Positions 35,689 to 49,186 are shown, counted from the first letter of the stretch. The stretch: DNA of 64,000 bases from Novosphingobium kunmingense (GCF_002813245.1 NZ_PHUF01000004.1:560001-624000); one strand, 5' to 3'. Program-made: numbers and translations. The notes: generated from the letters alone by a model not told the origin.

Positions 35689-36669
35689 ATGAAGATCGAC
35701 CCCACCTTGCGCGCTCTGGCGGACAGCACCCGGCTGCGGATCATGCGCCTGCTGTCGACGATGGAGCTCGCGGTGGGCGAACTGGCGCAGGTGCTGGGGC
35801 AAAGCCAGCCGCGCGTCTCGCGCCACATCCGCATCCTGTGTGATGCGGGCCTCGCCGAACGGCGCAAGGAAGGCAGCTGGGTGTTCCTGCGAAGCGCCAT
35901 TGGCCCCAGCCGCGCGCCGCCGCTCGGCGCGGCCGCCGCCCGCCTGCTCGACGTGGCTGAGGCCGACGACGCGACCTTTGCCGCCCGCTGCGCCGAGGAT
36001 CGCCGCCATCTCGCCGCGATCCGCGCCGCGCGCGAAACCAGCGCAGAAACCTACTTTGCCCGCCACGCGGCAGAATGGGATACCCTGCGCGGGCTGCACA
36101 GCCCCGACGGGCCGGTCGAAGCCGCCCTGGCGAGAGCGCTGGGCCGGGAATCGCTTGGCACGCTGCTCGACGTGGGGACGGGCACGGGTCGCATGGCAGA
36201 ACTGTTCGCGCCGTCGAGCAACCACGTCACCGCCTTCGACAAGAGCCCGGAAATGCTGCGCATTGCCCGCGCCCGGTTGCAGCACCTGCCTTCGGACAAC
36301 GTCTCGCTGGTCCAGGGGGATTTCACCGCCCTGCCCTTTGCGGACCAGAGCTTCGACACGGTGTTGTTCCACCAGGTCCTGCACTATGCCCAGGCGCCTG
36401 AAGCGGTCCTGGCCGAAGCAGCGCGGGTGGCCCGGCCCGGCGGCATGGTCGCCGTGGTCGACTTTGCCGCCCACGACCGCGAGGAGTTGCGCGAAAAGCA
36501 CGCCCATGCGCGCCTCGGCTTTAGCGACGAGCAGATGCTTGCCCTGCTGTCGTCCGCCGGCTTCGCGCCCGCCCAGCCGGTCGCCCTTCCCGGCAAGCCC
36601 CTGACCGTCAAGATCTGGACCGCGCGCCGCGCCGCGCCGGTCGCCACCCGAAAGACAATCCAAGCATGA
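35689..36669 (+). CDS. ArsR-family regulator fused to SAM-dependent methyltransferase (SahR-like)
   Basis: A 326-residue fusion. Residues 1 to about 90 form a winged helix of the ArsR/SmtB type (LADSTRLRIMRLLSTMELAV then GELAQVLGQSQPRVSRHIRI) without the metal-binding Cys set. Residues about 155-300 form a class I methyltransferase fold with motif I LLDVGTGTGRMAEL and SFDTVLFHQVLHYA. In proteobacteria, ArsR proteins beside methionine genes (SahR) respond to S-adenosylhomocysteine; the methyltransferase-like domain here would be a natural SAM/SAH sensor. Whether it still methylates anything is unknown. Its stop overlaps the metF start (ATGA), and a perfect operator-like palindrome precedes it. 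Confidence 0.88.
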   Translation: MKIDPTLRALADSTRLRIMRLLSTMELAVGELAQVLGQSQPRVSRHIRILCDAGLAERRKEGSWVFLRSAIGPSRAPPLGAAAARLLDVAEADDATFAARCAEDRRHLAAIRAARETSAETYFARHAAEWDTLRGLHSPDGPVEAALARALGRESLGTLLDVGTGTGRMAELFAPSSNHVTAFDKSPEMLRIARARLQHLPSDNVSLVQGDFTALPFADQSFDTVLFHQVLHYAQAPEAVLAEAARVARPGGMVAVVDFAAHDREELREKHAHARLGFSDEQMLALLSSAGFAPAQPVALPGKPLTVKIWTARRAAPVATRKTIQA

Positions 36670-37571
36670 ACTCGCTCAGCGAAGCCCGCCGCGCCGCCGC
36701 CTCCCCGCTGTTTGCGGGCCTTGAAGGCGATGTCGGCGTCTCGTTCGAATTCTTCCCGCCCAAGACCGAGAAGATGGCCGAAACGCTGTGGGACGCGATC
36801 GGCACCCTGTCACCGCTGGCCCCGCGCTTCGTCTCGGTCACTTATGGCGCCGGCGGATCGACGCGCGAGCGCACCCACGCGACCGTCGAACGGATCGTGC
36901 GCGAAACCGCCATTCCGGCCGCCGCGCACCTCACCTGTGTCGACGCCAGCCGCGCCGAGATCGAGGAGGTCGCCCGCGGCTATTGGGACATCGGGGTGCG
37001 CCACATCGTCGCGCTGCGGGGCGATCCGCCGGTCGCTGGCACCCGGTTCGAGGCACGCGCCGACGGTTATGCCAGCGCGGCCGATCTGGTGGCTGGCCTC
37101 AAGGCGGTGGCCCCGTTCGAGATCTCGGTCGGCGCCTATCCCGAGACCCATCCCGAAGCCGCCAGCGCTGCGGCCGACCTCGACAACCTGAAGCGCAAGA
37201 TCGACGCCGGCGCCGACCGAGCGATCACCCAGTTCTTTTTCGAACCGGACACCTTTTTCCGCTTTCGCGACGCCGCCGCAGCCGCTGGCATCACGGCGGA
37301 GATCGTCCCGGGCATCATGCCGGTGACCAATTTTGCCGCGATCCAGCGGATGAGCGGGATGACCGGCACCGCCGTGCCCGACTGGCTGGCCGGCCTGTTC
37401 GAGGGGCTCGACGACCACCCCCCCGCGCGCCAGCTCGTGGCGGCGACGGTGGCGGCCGAGATGTGCCGCCGGCTCTATGCCGGCGGGGTGCGCGAGTTTC
37501 ATTTCTACACCCTCAACCGCGCCGAATTGAGTTACGCCATCTGCCACCTTCTGGGAGTGCGCCCGCAATGA
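36666..37571 (+). CDS. metF: Methylenetetrahydrofolate reductase
   Basis: A 301-residue flavoprotein that reduces 5,10-methylene-THF to 5-methyl-THF, the methyl donor for MetH. VSFEFFPPKTEKM is the family opening with the catalytic Glu; SVTYGAGGSTRERT, HLTCVD, VALRGDPP and QFFFEPDTFFRF are further conserved blocks. Length is normal for the bacterial enzyme, with no C-terminal regulatory domain. Four-base overlaps at both ends place it in one operon with the regulator and the first half of metH. Confidence 0.96.
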   Translation: MNSLSEARRAAASPLFAGLEGDVGVSFEFFPPKTEKMAETLWDAIGTLSPLAPRFVSVTYGAGGSTRERTHATVERIVRETAIPAAAHLTCVDASRAEIEEVARGYWDIGVRHIVALRGDPPVAGTRFEARADGYASAADLVAGLKAVAPFEISVGAYPETHPEAASAAADLDNLKRKIDAGADRAITQFFFEPDTFFRFRDAAAAAGITAEIVPGIMPVTNFAAIQRMSGMTGTAVPDWLAGLFEGLDDHPPARQLVAATVAAEMCRRLYAGGVREFHFYTLNRAELSYAICHLLGVRPQ

Positions 37572-38629
37572 CCCTGACCCCAAGTGCAGCCCGCGCGGCT
37601 TTCCTGGCCGAAGCGAAGAAGCGCATCCTGATCACCGACGGCGCTTTCGGCACCGAGATCCAGAACCGCAAGCTGAGCGAGGCCGACTACGCGGGCACGC
37701 TGGGCCTGGCGCGGGACCAGAAGGGCAACAACGACATCCTGGCGCTGACGCGCCCCGACGTGCCCGAAACGATCCACCGCGCCTATTTCGAGGCGGGCGC
37801 CGACATCGCAGAGACCAACACCTTTTCCGCCAACCGGATCAGCCAGGCCGACTACGCTGCCGAACACCTGGTGCGTGCGATCAACGTCGAGAGCGCGAAG
37901 CTGGCCCGGCGCGTGGCGGATGAATTCACCGCGAAGGACGGCCGCCCCCGCTTTGTCGCCGGCGCGATCGGCCCGACCAACAAGACCCTGTCCCTGAGCC
38001 CCGACGTCAACGATCCGGGCTTTCGCGAGATCGACTGGGACGAACTGGTCGCGGTCTATCGCGAGCAGGCCGAGGCACTGGTCGAGGGCGGGGCCGACTT
38101 CATCCTGGTCGAAACCGTGTTCGACACCCTGAACTGCAAGGCCGCGATCATGGCTGTGCGCGAGGTTGAGCAGGCGCTAGGCCGCGAGGTGCCGCTGATG
38201 CTGTCGATGACGCTGACCGACCTGTCGGGCCGCAACCTGTCGGGCCACACCGTCGAAGCCTTCTGGAACGCCGTGCGCCACGCCCGGCCGCTGACCATCG
38301 GACTGAACTGCAGCTTCGGCGCGCAGCAGCTGCGCCCACATGTGCGCGCCCTGTCGGACGTCGCCGACGCGCTGATCATGGTCTATCCCAACGCCGGCCT
38401 GCCCAACGAGCTGGGGCAGTACGACGAATTGCCGGATACCACGGCGGGACTTGTCGCCGAATGGGCGCGCAGCGGGCAGGTGAACGTGCTCGGTGGTTGC
38501 TGCGGATCGACCCCGGCGCACATTGCCGCCATGGCCCAGGCAGTCCAGGGTCTGCCTCCGCGCGCCCTGCCCCACGTTCCGGTCGTCACCCGGCTCGCCG
38601 GGCTCGAACCCTTCGTCATGGCCGCCTGA
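37568..38629 (+). CDS. metH: Homocysteine S-methyltransferase domain of a split methionine synthase
   Basis: A 353-residue protein equal to the first module of MetH (homocysteine-binding barrel). RILITDGAFGTEIQ opens the domain; zinc ligands are C248 (GLNCSFG) and C311-C312 (LGGCCGS). The folate, cobalamin and reactivation modules are absent and encoded by the gene at 39165. Start ATG 37568 overlaps the metF stop (ATGA), which overrides a longer frame that runs out of phase through metF. It should need the second polypeptide as partner to transfer a methyl group to homocysteine. Confidence 0.94.
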   Translation: MTLTPSAARAAFLAEAKKRILITDGAFGTEIQNRKLSEADYAGTLGLARDQKGNNDILALTRPDVPETIHRAYFEAGADIAETNTFSANRISQADYAAEHLVRAINVESAKLARRVADEFTAKDGRPRFVAGAIGPTNKTLSLSPDVNDPGFREIDWDELVAVYREQAEALVEGGADFILVETVFDTLNCKAAIMAVREVEQALGREVPLMLSMTLTDLSGRNLSGHTVEAFWNAVRHARPLTIGLNCSFGAQQLRPHVRALSDVADALIMVYPNAGLPNELGQYDELPDTTAGLVAEWARSGQVNVLGGCCGSTPAHIAAMAQAVQGLPPRALPHVPVVTRLAGLEPFVMAA

Positions 38630-39164
38630 TGGGCATCCATTCGCCTCTTGCCTGGACGATCCGTCCGGCCACGGCCGCCGATGCCGAGGCGCTGGCCATG
38701 ATTGCCCAGGCGACCTTCCTCGAGGCCTATGCCGGGCTGGTCGAAGGTGCGGATATGCTGGCCCACGCGCGTACCCAGAACAGCGCCGACGCGATGCGCG
38801 CGACCCTGGATGCGGGCGGTCGCATCTGGATCGCCGAGGCCGAAGGAACCCGCGCACCTATCGGCTTTGCCATGCTGGTCGCCTCCACCCTGCCCGACGC
38901 GCAGCCCGGCGACATCGAGCTGAAGCGGATCTACGTGCTCGACCGCTGCCAGGGCACCGGTCTTGCCGCAGCGCTGCTCAAGTCCGTGGTCGATGCCGGC
39001 GCAGGGCATGCCCGGCTGACCCTTGGCGTCAACCGCGACAATGAAAAGGCGCAGGGCTTCTACCGCAAGCACGGCTTCGCGATTGCCGGGACCCGCACCT
39101 TCACAGTCGGCACTACCACTTTCGACGATTACATCTACGCCCGGCCGCTACCTGAAAGCCTGAC

Positions 39165-39168
<4 letters not shown>
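38629..39168 (+). CDS. GNAT family N-acetyltransferase inside the met operon
   Basis: A 179-residue GNAT-fold protein. The acetyl-CoA pyrophosphate loop appears as [19 protein letters not shown] (Q/RxxGxG/A). [20 protein letters not shown] is the usual opening and [13 protein letters not shown] the usual close. It is placed between the two halves of metH: the start overlaps the upstream stop by one base (TGATG) and its stop overlaps the next ATG (ATGA). The acceptor is unknown. Its constant translation with the met genes suggests a link to methionine or amine metabolism, but this is inference. Confidence 0.9.
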
Positions 39169-41776
<2,608 letters not shown>

Positions 41777-41780
<4 letters not shown>

Positions 41781-41940
41781 GCGGACGGTTTGGCGGCGCG
41801 ATCCTTGTTGCGCTTGTCGGCGACGAAGATCCGGCCGTCGGTCAACTTCACGAGGTCAAACAATCCGGTTGCAGTCATCAATTCCGTAAACGTCCTGGCC
41901 CCATAGTTGCGGGGATCGATCGGGGCCTGCCGCTTGATTA
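41777..41940 (-). pseudogene. Remnant of an OST-HTH/LOTUS (NYN-type) protein gene
   Basis: The frame reads IKRQAPIDPRNYGARTFTEL then MTATGLFDLVKLTDGRIFVA and a basic tail to a normal stop. The DPRNYG...L...LF block is the end of the OST-HTH/LOTUS domain that closes many bacterial NYN-domain RNase-like proteins. Upstream of about 41940 the similarity stops, and the only in-frame ATG (42002-42004) adds about 20 residues that resemble nothing in the family. I read it as a 3' fragment left after deletion. The intact stop still overlaps the metH stop by four bases, as if once a full gene. Confidence 0.6.
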
Positions 41941-42016
41941 ATGGTGTCCTTGCTGGTTGGGGCCAATGCCGCAAAAGCTTGACCCAAAGCTGGGCAAATT
42001 GCACCCCCCGACTTCT

Positions 42017-43207
42017 ATGCGCCTGTTTGCTTTGATCGCGTTAACGCTAGCTGCCCCCGCCTTCGCCTCGCCGCCTGCCACGGTCGCCGTCGCATTCGAC
42101 CGGCAGTCCATCCGCCCCGTGCTTGCCGAGGGCGAAGCGGACCGCGCGACCGGCCGCCCGGTCAGCGCCGACGACCCGGTGCGCATTGCCTCGATTTCCA
42201 AGCTGGTGACTGCGCTGGGCGTGATGCGCCTGGTCGATCGGGGGCAACTCGATCTGGACCGCGACGTATCGGACTATCTCGGATGGCGGCTGCGCAATCC
42301 GGCGTTTCCCAAGCGCGTGATCACTCTCAACATGCTTCTCTCGCATCGTTCGAGCCTGCTCGACGGTGATGACCTTTACATCATCCCGCTCGGCACGACC
42401 CTGCGCGAGCGGCTGGCCGATCCGCGGGTGTGGGACGCGCAGCACCCGCCGGGAAGCGATTGGTTCCGATACACCAATCTCAACTTCCCGGTCATTGCCA
42501 GCGCGATGGAGCGCGCGGGCGGCGAACGCTTCGACCGGTTGATGGCGCGCCTTGTGTTCAGGCCGCTGCGCATCGACGCCTGCTTCAACTGGGGCGAGGG
42601 CTGTTCGGACGAAAAGGTGCGCAAGGCGGTCGTGCTCTACCGGGCGGATGGCTCGGTTGCGCGCGATGACCTCGGCGGCAAGCGGCCGCACTGTCTTGTC
42701 GTCAGCGGCACGGGCGGTGCCTGCGATCTTGGCAGCTATGTCCTGGGTCACAACGGCGCTCTGTTTTCACCGCAGGGGGGCCTGCGCATATCGACGCGCG
42801 ACCTCGCCAGGATCGGGCAGGTGCTGGGCCGCGGCGGCAAGGGCTTCCTTTCGGCAAAGGCGATGGCCCGGCTCGAGCAGCCTTTGTGGACGCTGGACGG
42901 GGCGAACGGCCTCGACGAAGACGGGCAGGCCGGCGGCTTCTTCTGCTCCTATGCGCTGGCGCTGCACCGCATTGGCAACGACGGGCGCGGGTGCCGCGAC
43001 AACCTCTTCGGCCCGCACCAGGTCCGCATTGGCCACGCGGGCGACGCCTATGGCCTCAAGTCGGGCCTGTGGTGGGACCCGGTAAGCGGCAAGGGGCTGG
43101 CCTTCTTCACCGCGGCGGTGCCAGAAAAGGATCCGGGTCTCCGCAGCACCTTTACCGCCGCCGAGGAACGGGTTGTGGACAGGATGCGGGACGCTGCCTT
43201 TCCCTGA
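42017..43207 (+). CDS. Exported serine hydrolase (beta-lactamase/class C PBP-like)
   Basis: A 396-residue serine hydrolase with a signal peptide ([17 protein letters not shown]). S59-I-S61-K62 in [13 protein letters not shown] is the SxxK nucleophile motif; YTN in [10 protein letters not shown] is the YxN; HAG in [13 protein letters not shown] stands for KTG. The family includes class C beta-lactamases, EstB esterases and D-aminopeptidases, and the exact substrate cannot be read. ATG 42017 was chosen for the signal peptide; no good ribosome site precedes it. The gene lies just downstream of the OST-HTH remnant on the other strand. Confidence 0.88.
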   Translation: MRLFALIALTLAAPAFASPPATVAVAFDRQSIRPVLAEGEADRATGRPVSADDPVRIASISKLVTALGVMRLVDRGQLDLDRDVSDYLGWRLRNPAFPKRVITLNMLLSHRSSLLDGDDLYIIPLGTTLRERLADPRVWDAQHPPGSDWFRYTNLNFPVIASAMERAGGERFDRLMARLVFRPLRIDACFNWGEGCSDEKVRKAVVLYRADGSVARDDLGGKRPHCLVVSGTGGACDLGSYVLGHNGALFSPQGGLRISTRDLARIGQVLGRGGKGFLSAKAMARLEQPLWTLDGANGLDEDGQAGGFFCSYALALHRIGNDGRGCRDNLFGPHQVRIGHAGDAYGLKSGLWWDPVSGKGLAFFTAAVPEKDPGLRSTFTAAEERVVDRMRDAAFP

Positions 43208-43238
43208 CCGGCGCGAGAGGCTAGGCGCGAGAGCAGCC

Positions 43239-45019
<1,781 letters not shown>

Positions 45020-45023
<4 letters not shown>

Positions 45024-46030
45024 GGCCGGATTTCGTCGTGCGGCAGCTGCGGCGCGGCGTCTTCGCCGTGGCGGGTCTTCCACAGCGAGTAGACCACGCC
45101 CGCGGCGATCAGGGCGAAGGTGACGGCAAGGCTCAACACCGGCGGGAACTTGTCGCCGCCAAGGATGAAATCCGACACGAAGATCTTCGAGCCGATGAAC
45201 ACCAGCACGGCGGCCAGCGCGTACTTGAGATAGTAGAAGCGGTGGATCATTGCCGACAGCGCGAAGTACAGCGCGCGCAGGCCGAGGATCGCCATGATGT
45301 TGCTGGTATAGACGATGAAGGTGTCGGTGGTGATCGCGAAGATTGCCGGCACCGAATCGACCGCGAAGACAAGGTCGGCCAGGTTGATCACGACCAGCGC
45401 CAGGAACAGCGGTGTCGCAGCCCGCACCATCTTGCCGGTCTTGTCGTCCGGCACCTTCACGAAGAAGTGCTGGGCGTGCAGATCCTTTGTCACGCGCATG
45501 TGCGTGGAAATCCAGCGCACCACCGGGTTCTTCGCGATGTCGGGGTCATGATCGCCGGCAAAGAACATCTTGATGCCGGTGAACACCAGGAACGCGGCAA
45601 AGATGTAGAGCACCCAGTAGGCCTGCTCGACCAGCGCCGCGCCCGCGGCAATCATCGCCCCGCGCAGCACGATCACCGCAAGAATGCCCCAGAGGAGCGC
45701 ACGGTACTGGTACTTCGGCGGAATGGCGAAGAAGGTGAAGATCAGGCTGATCACGAAGACGTTGTCGATCGACAGCGCCTTTTCGATGAAGAAGCCGGTG
45801 TAGTATTTCATGCCGAGGTCGGCGCCCTTGGTCGCCCAGACCCAGGCGCCAAAGGCCATGGCCACGGTGATGTAGAAGGCGGTGAGCTTCAGCGATTCGC
45901 CGATGCCCATCTCGCGGTCCTCCTTGTGGAGGACGCCAAGGTCGAACGCGGTCAGTGCCAGGACGATGCCGGCGAACGAAAGCCAGAACCAGAGCGGCGT
46001 GCCGAGCCAGTCGGCGAACAGGAATTCCAT
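45020..46030 (-). CDS. TerC family integral membrane protein
   Basis: A 336-residue TerC/Alx-type protein with about nine membrane helices. [20 protein letters not shown] and [20 protein letters not shown] are the two signature repeats with conserved Asp residues thought to bind metal. Family members export manganese or are linked to tellurite and pH responses. HQ-type loop with [10 protein letters not shown] lies in the middle. No yybP-ykoY riboswitch was recognised in the 70 bases upstream, which hold the terminator of the DUF465 gene. Function in metal export is inference from the family. Confidence 0.92.
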
Positions 46031-46052
46031 TGGTTGCCCCTATCTTGCGTGC

Positions 46053-46095
46053 AAAAAAGGCACCCGGCACCTCCTGCTGCGGAGGCACCGGGTGC
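46053..46095 (-). terminator. Intrinsic terminator of the DUF465 gene
   Basis: Minus strand: a 15-base stem (46095-46081 with 46074-46060; outer arms GCACCCGG/CCGGGTGC, inner CCTCC/GGAGG, joined by two G-U wobbles) with a 6-base loop, followed directly by CTTTTTT (46059-46053). It starts 8 bases after the DUF465 stop and ends 22 bases before the terC ATG, so it separates the two genes. Confidence 0.88.
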
Positions 46096-46102
46096 AGACC
46101 GA

Positions 46103-46282
46103 TCAGCCGCGAACCGGCGCGTGGCGCGCGCCGAAGCGCACCAGCCGATCCTTGATCGCCAGCTTCAGCTTCTTCAGCCGGGCGATCTCGAACGGGTCGG
46201 CGAAGCGGCGCGATTGCAGGCGGTGCAGCGCCTCGTCGAGTTTCTGGTGTCGTTCCATCAGGCGGAACAGGCGGTCTGACAT
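46103..46282 (-). CDS. DUF465/YdcH family small protein
   Basis: A 59-residue protein: MSDRLFRLMERHQKLDEALH, then a helix with RRFADPFEIARLKKLKLAIK and DRL. The KKLKLxIKD block is the DUF465 (YdcH) signature, and the length is typical. It is a helical hairpin of unknown function, abundant in alphaproteobacteria. Start ATG at 46280-46282, stop TGA at 46103-46105, then a strong intrinsic terminator. It is thus a self-contained small transcription unit. Confidence 0.85.
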   Translation of the reverse strand: MSDRLFRLMERHQKLDEALHRLQSRRFADPFEIARLKKLKLAIKDRLVRFGARHAPVRG

Positions 46283-46518
46283 GGGCTATGCTCCCTATCG
46301 TAGGTTAATACGATCGGATGCGCCGAGCAGGGCCTCGTATGCTCAAGGAGGGGGGAACAGCACCCGGACCCTAGCATCGGCAACATCCGATGCGGTCCGA
46401 CATCACGCTGCGTTCCCCGTGTTGGGCAAACGCCGCGCCAGAGGGGCCCGGTCCCGCGAGACCTATAATGCGTATCGGCGCGGAAAGTTTCAACCCCGCT
46501 TGACCGTTTCAGCGTGCC

Positions 46519-46557
46519 TGATATTAATTTGATATCAGATTTAAGGGGAACTGATAT
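46519..46557 (+). promoter_or_regulatory. Helically phased TGATAT repeats before the SPFH gene
   Basis: TGATAT occurs at 46519-46524, 46530-46535 (as the palindrome TGATATCA, 46530-46537) and 46552-46557, where it overlaps the start codon. The steps are 11 and 22 bases, so all copies lie on one helix face. AAGGGG (46543-46548) between the last two is the ribosome site. The rest of the gap 46283-46518 shows no gene; TATAAT at 46465-46470 lacks a good -35 partner. Confidence 0.35.
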
Positions 46558-47467
46558 GTCCGATTCGCATGCACCGATCATCCAGAGCGCCGAGCGCCGG
46601 GCGTGGAGTACAAGCGGTTACCTGATTTTTGTCGCCTTGCTCGTCGTGTTCGCGCTGACGGTCTGGCGGATCATCGCTTTCGCCGGCAGCAATCCCGATG
46701 ACAGCCAGGTGTTCGGTTTTCTCGTTTCGACCGGCCTGTGCATCCTCGCCCTCATCATCCTGGCCAGCGGCTTCTACATGATCCAGCCGAACCAGGCCGC
46801 CGCCATCACCCTGTTCGGATCCTACCGCGGCACGGATCGCACCACCGGTCTGCGATGGGTCTGGCCGTGGATGGGCAAGGCCAAGATTTCGGTCCGGGCC
46901 AACAATCTCGTGTCCGAACGGATCAAGGTCAACGACCTGCGCGGGAACCCGATCGAAATGGCAGCCCAGGTGGTCTGGCGCGTGGTCGACACGGCCCAGG
47001 CGCTCTACGACGTCGACGATTACAAGGCCTTCGTCGTGGTCCAGATCGAAGCGGCTGTGCGGACCATCGGATCACGCTACCCCTACGACGACTTCGCCCA
47101 TTCCGAGGTCACCCTGCGCGGCAACCACCAGGAAGTCGGCTCGGAACTGCGCAAGGAACTGATCGAGCGGCTGCGAATGGCGGGGATCACGGTCGACGAA
47201 TGCGGCTTTACCCACCTCGCCTACGCGCAGGAAATTGCCGGAGCCATGCTCCGCCGCCAGCAGGCCGAAGCCGTGGTCGCCGCGCGCAAGACCCTGGTCG
47301 AAGGCGCGGTCGGCATGGTCGAGATGGCGCTCGAGCTGTTGTCCGAGAAGGACGTCGTCCACCTCGACGACGAACGGCGCGCCGCAATGGTGTCGAACCT
47401 GATGGTCGTGCTGTGCGGCGAACGCGATACGCAGCCGGTCGTCAATGCCGGCACGCTGTACCAGTAG
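46556..47467 (+). CDS. SPFH (stomatin/prohibitin/flotillin) domain membrane protein
   Basis: A 303-residue protein with two N-terminal membrane helices (about 21-42 and 53-74), then an SPFH domain (about 75-240: [60 protein letters not shown]) and a helical tail with [24 protein letters not shown] proteins form large cage-like rings on the membrane and regulate proteases or lipid domains. ATG 46556 (MSDSHAP) follows AAGGGG. A ribbon-helix-helix gene follows 9 bases later, a common pairing for this subfamily. Confidence 0.92.
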   Translation: MSDSHAPIIQSAERRAWSTSGYLIFVALLVVFALTVWRIIAFAGSNPDDSQVFGFLVSTGLCILALIILASGFYMIQPNQAAAITLFGSYRGTDRTTGLRWVWPWMGKAKISVRANNLVSERIKVNDLRGNPIEMAAQVVWRVVDTAQALYDVDDYKAFVVVQIEAAVRTIGSRYPYDDFAHSEVTLRGNHQEVGSELRKELIERLRMAGITVDECGFTHLAYAQEIAGAMLRRQQAEAVVAARKTLVEGAVGMVEMALELLSEKDVVHLDDERRAAMVSNLMVVLCGERDTQPVVNAGTLYQ

Positions 47468-47476
47468 GCACCAGCC

Positions 47477-47686
47477 ATGGCGCAGCCGCCCCGCAAGGCG
47501 TTCCCGCTCCGGCTCGATCCGGCGCTGTTCGACGCGCTGGAACGGTCGGCGGCGGGCGACTTGCGGTCGATCAACGCCCAGGTCGAGGTCCTGCTGCGCG
47601 AAGCCTTGTCCCGGCGCGGGCTCAAGGTCGCTCCGCCCAGGCCAGTCAAGCGCGGGCGTCCCGCGCGGGATGCCGGCAGCGAATGA
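47477..47686 (+). CDS. Arc-like ribbon-helix-helix DNA-binding protein
   Basis: A 69-residue protein. [20 protein letters not shown] then [20 protein letters not shown] is a ribbon-helix-helix of the Arc/MetJ type: short beta strand (KAFPLRL), two helices with the conserved SINAQ turn. The tail is basic ([10 protein letters not shown]). No toxin gene follows, so it is not obviously an antitoxin; it probably co-functions with the SPFH gene 9 bases upstream, either regulating it or acting as an accessory. Confidence 0.85.
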   Translation: MAQPPRKAFPLRLDPALFDALERSAAGDLRSINAQVEVLLREALSRRGLKVAPPRPVKRGRPARDAGSE

Positions 47687-47741
47687 TGAAGGCCCGACAA
47701 AGCGTTTCGCGCATTCAGGGGTGCCCTGCTAGATCAGGCCC

Positions 47742-48683
47742 ATGAGAAACGCCATCCGCGCCGCCGCCATCTTTGCGACCCTTGCCGCCACCCCTGCGCT
47801 CCACGCGCAACAGGCCGCGCCCTTCCTTCACGGCGAAACCGGCCGCGGCTATGCCCGCCTGCAGGACGCGGTCAATGCGATAGGTGGCGGATCTGGCACG
47901 ATCCGCGTCGCCAGCGGGCGCCATGCCGAATGCGCCGTGCAGACACAGGGCAGCATCGCCTATGTCGCAGAGGTGCCGGGCCGGGCCGTGTTCGACGGCA
48001 AGGCCTGCGAGGGCAAGGCCGCGCTGGTGCTGCGTGGACGTTCGGCCCGGGTCGAAGGGCTCGTCTTCGCCAACATCAAGGTGCCCGATTTCAACGGAGC
48101 CGGCATCCGGCTGGAAAAGGGCGGCCTTGCGGTGCGGCAGGCGTGGTTCCGCGACAGCCAGCAGGGCATCCTGGCCGGCAACGACACTACCGGAACGCTG
48201 ACCATCGACAAATCGACCTTCTCCCGCCTCGGCACTTGCGAGGGTCCGGGCGGCTGTGCGCATTCGGTCTATGTCGGCGACTACGGATCGGTCAGCGTGA
48301 CCCGCACGCGGTTCGAGGCGGGCCGCGGCGGGCATTACCTCAAGAGCCGCGCTGCCCGCATCACCGTGACGGGATCGAGCTTCGACGACAGCGCCGGGCG
48401 CGCGACCAACTACATGATCGACTTGCCGAACGGAGCAAGCGGCCGGATCGCCGGCAACTGGTTCGTCCAGGGACCGAACAAGGAGAACCATTCGGCCTTC
48501 ATCACCGTCGCGCCCGAAGGTCGCCAGCACGACAGCGCGGGCCTGGTGATCGAAGCCAACGAGGCGCGCTTTGCGCCGGGCGTCACCTGGCCAAGCGTGT
48601 TTGTCGCCGATTGGACGGGCGAGGTTCGAAAGATCGGGAGCAACACATTGAGCCCCAGGCTGACGCGCTACGAGAAGCGCTAG
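47742..48683 (+). CDS. Exported right-handed parallel beta-helix protein
   Basis: A 313-residue secreted protein: signal peptide (MRNAIRAAAIFATLAATPAL, cut near HAQ) followed by repeats of about 22-25 residues of the pectate-lyase-like beta-helix (GRSARVEGLVFANIKVPDFN, GLAVRQAWFRDSQQGILAGN, GSVSVTRTRFEAGRGGHYLK, ARITVTGSSFDDSAG). It looks like a polysaccharide-binding or lyase-type scaffold; no catalytic set was identified. It converges on a GNAT gene with a CTAG stop overlap. Confidence 0.85.
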   Translation: MRNAIRAAAIFATLAATPALHAQQAAPFLHGETGRGYARLQDAVNAIGGGSGTIRVASGRHAECAVQTQGSIAYVAEVPGRAVFDGKACEGKAALVLRGRSARVEGLVFANIKVPDFNGAGIRLEKGGLAVRQAWFRDSQQGILAGNDTTGTLTIDKSTFSRLGTCEGPGGCAHSVYVGDYGSVSVTRTRFEAGRGGHYLKSRAARITVTGSSFDDSAGRATNYMIDLPNGASGRIAGNWFVQGPNKENHSAFITVAPEGRQHDSAGLVIEANEARFAPGVTWPSVFVADWTGEVRKIGSNTLSPRLTRYEKR

Positions 48684-49186
48684 CCGAACGCGGAGGCGTA
48701 ACGGACCAAGCCGCACGGTGCAGGGTCGTCCAGCACCTTCGCGCGAAAATAGGCCGCCTCCGGCCCATCAGGGCCGAGCCCCGGCACGACAGTGAAACCG
48801 AACCTCTCATAGTATGCCGGATCTCCGACCACACCGATACCGCGTGCGCCGCTTTGGCGCAGCCTGGCAACGCCGGCCTCTATCAGGGCCGATCCCACGC
48901 CCTGTCGGTGCAGCGGCGGATCGACGGATACCGGCGCCAATTGGACCCAGCCGCGATCCGCGCCATCGATCATCACCGGACTGAAACCGATGTGGCCGAT
49001 CACGCCCTTGCCCGGCAGTTCGGCAACCAGGGACAGGATCAGCTCGCCGCGATCGCGCAGGCGGTCGACCAGATCCTGCTCGTCGCCATCGGCGCGGGGC
49101 TGGGCGGCGAAAGCGCGCTGGGTCAGGGCATGGATGGCGGCGCGGTCAGCCGCGCCTTCGGGCCGGATGACAAGGCCCGCCATCAT
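48680..49186 (-). CDS. GNAT family N-acetyltransferase
   Basis: A 168-residue GNAT protein of the type often annotated as predicted N-acetyltransferase YhbS. The acetyl-CoA loop is LHRQGVGSALIEAGVARLRQ (Q/RxxGxG/A); IGVVGDPAYYERFGFTVVPG is the YhbS-like block. Two starts are possible, ATG 49186 or the next codon; the first overlaps the ribA stop as ATGA. It is the last gene of the xth-ribA-GNAT set. Substrate unknown. Confidence 0.9.
   Translation of the reverse strand: MMAGLVIRPEGAADRAAIHALTQRAFAAQPRADGDEQDLVDRLRDRGELILSLVAELPGKGVIGHIGFSPVMIDGADRGWVQLAPVSVDPPLHRQGVGSALIEAGVARLRQSGARGIGVVGDPAYYERFGFTVVPGLGPDGPEAAYFRAKVLDDPAPCGLVRYASAFG

Noticed and set aside
46031-46102. yybP-ykoY (manganese) riboswitch before terC
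   Set aside because: The only structure there is a simple intrinsic terminator for the DUF465 gene; no aptamer-like segments.
46465-46470. TATAAT on the plus strand as a promoter for the SPFH gene
   Set aside because: No acceptable -35 at 16-18 bases upstream; nearest TTGGGC is 37 bases away.
47477-47686. Antitoxin of a toxin-antitoxin pair
   Set aside because: The ribbon-helix-helix fold fits, but no toxin-like gene lies up- or downstream; the partner is an SPFH gene.
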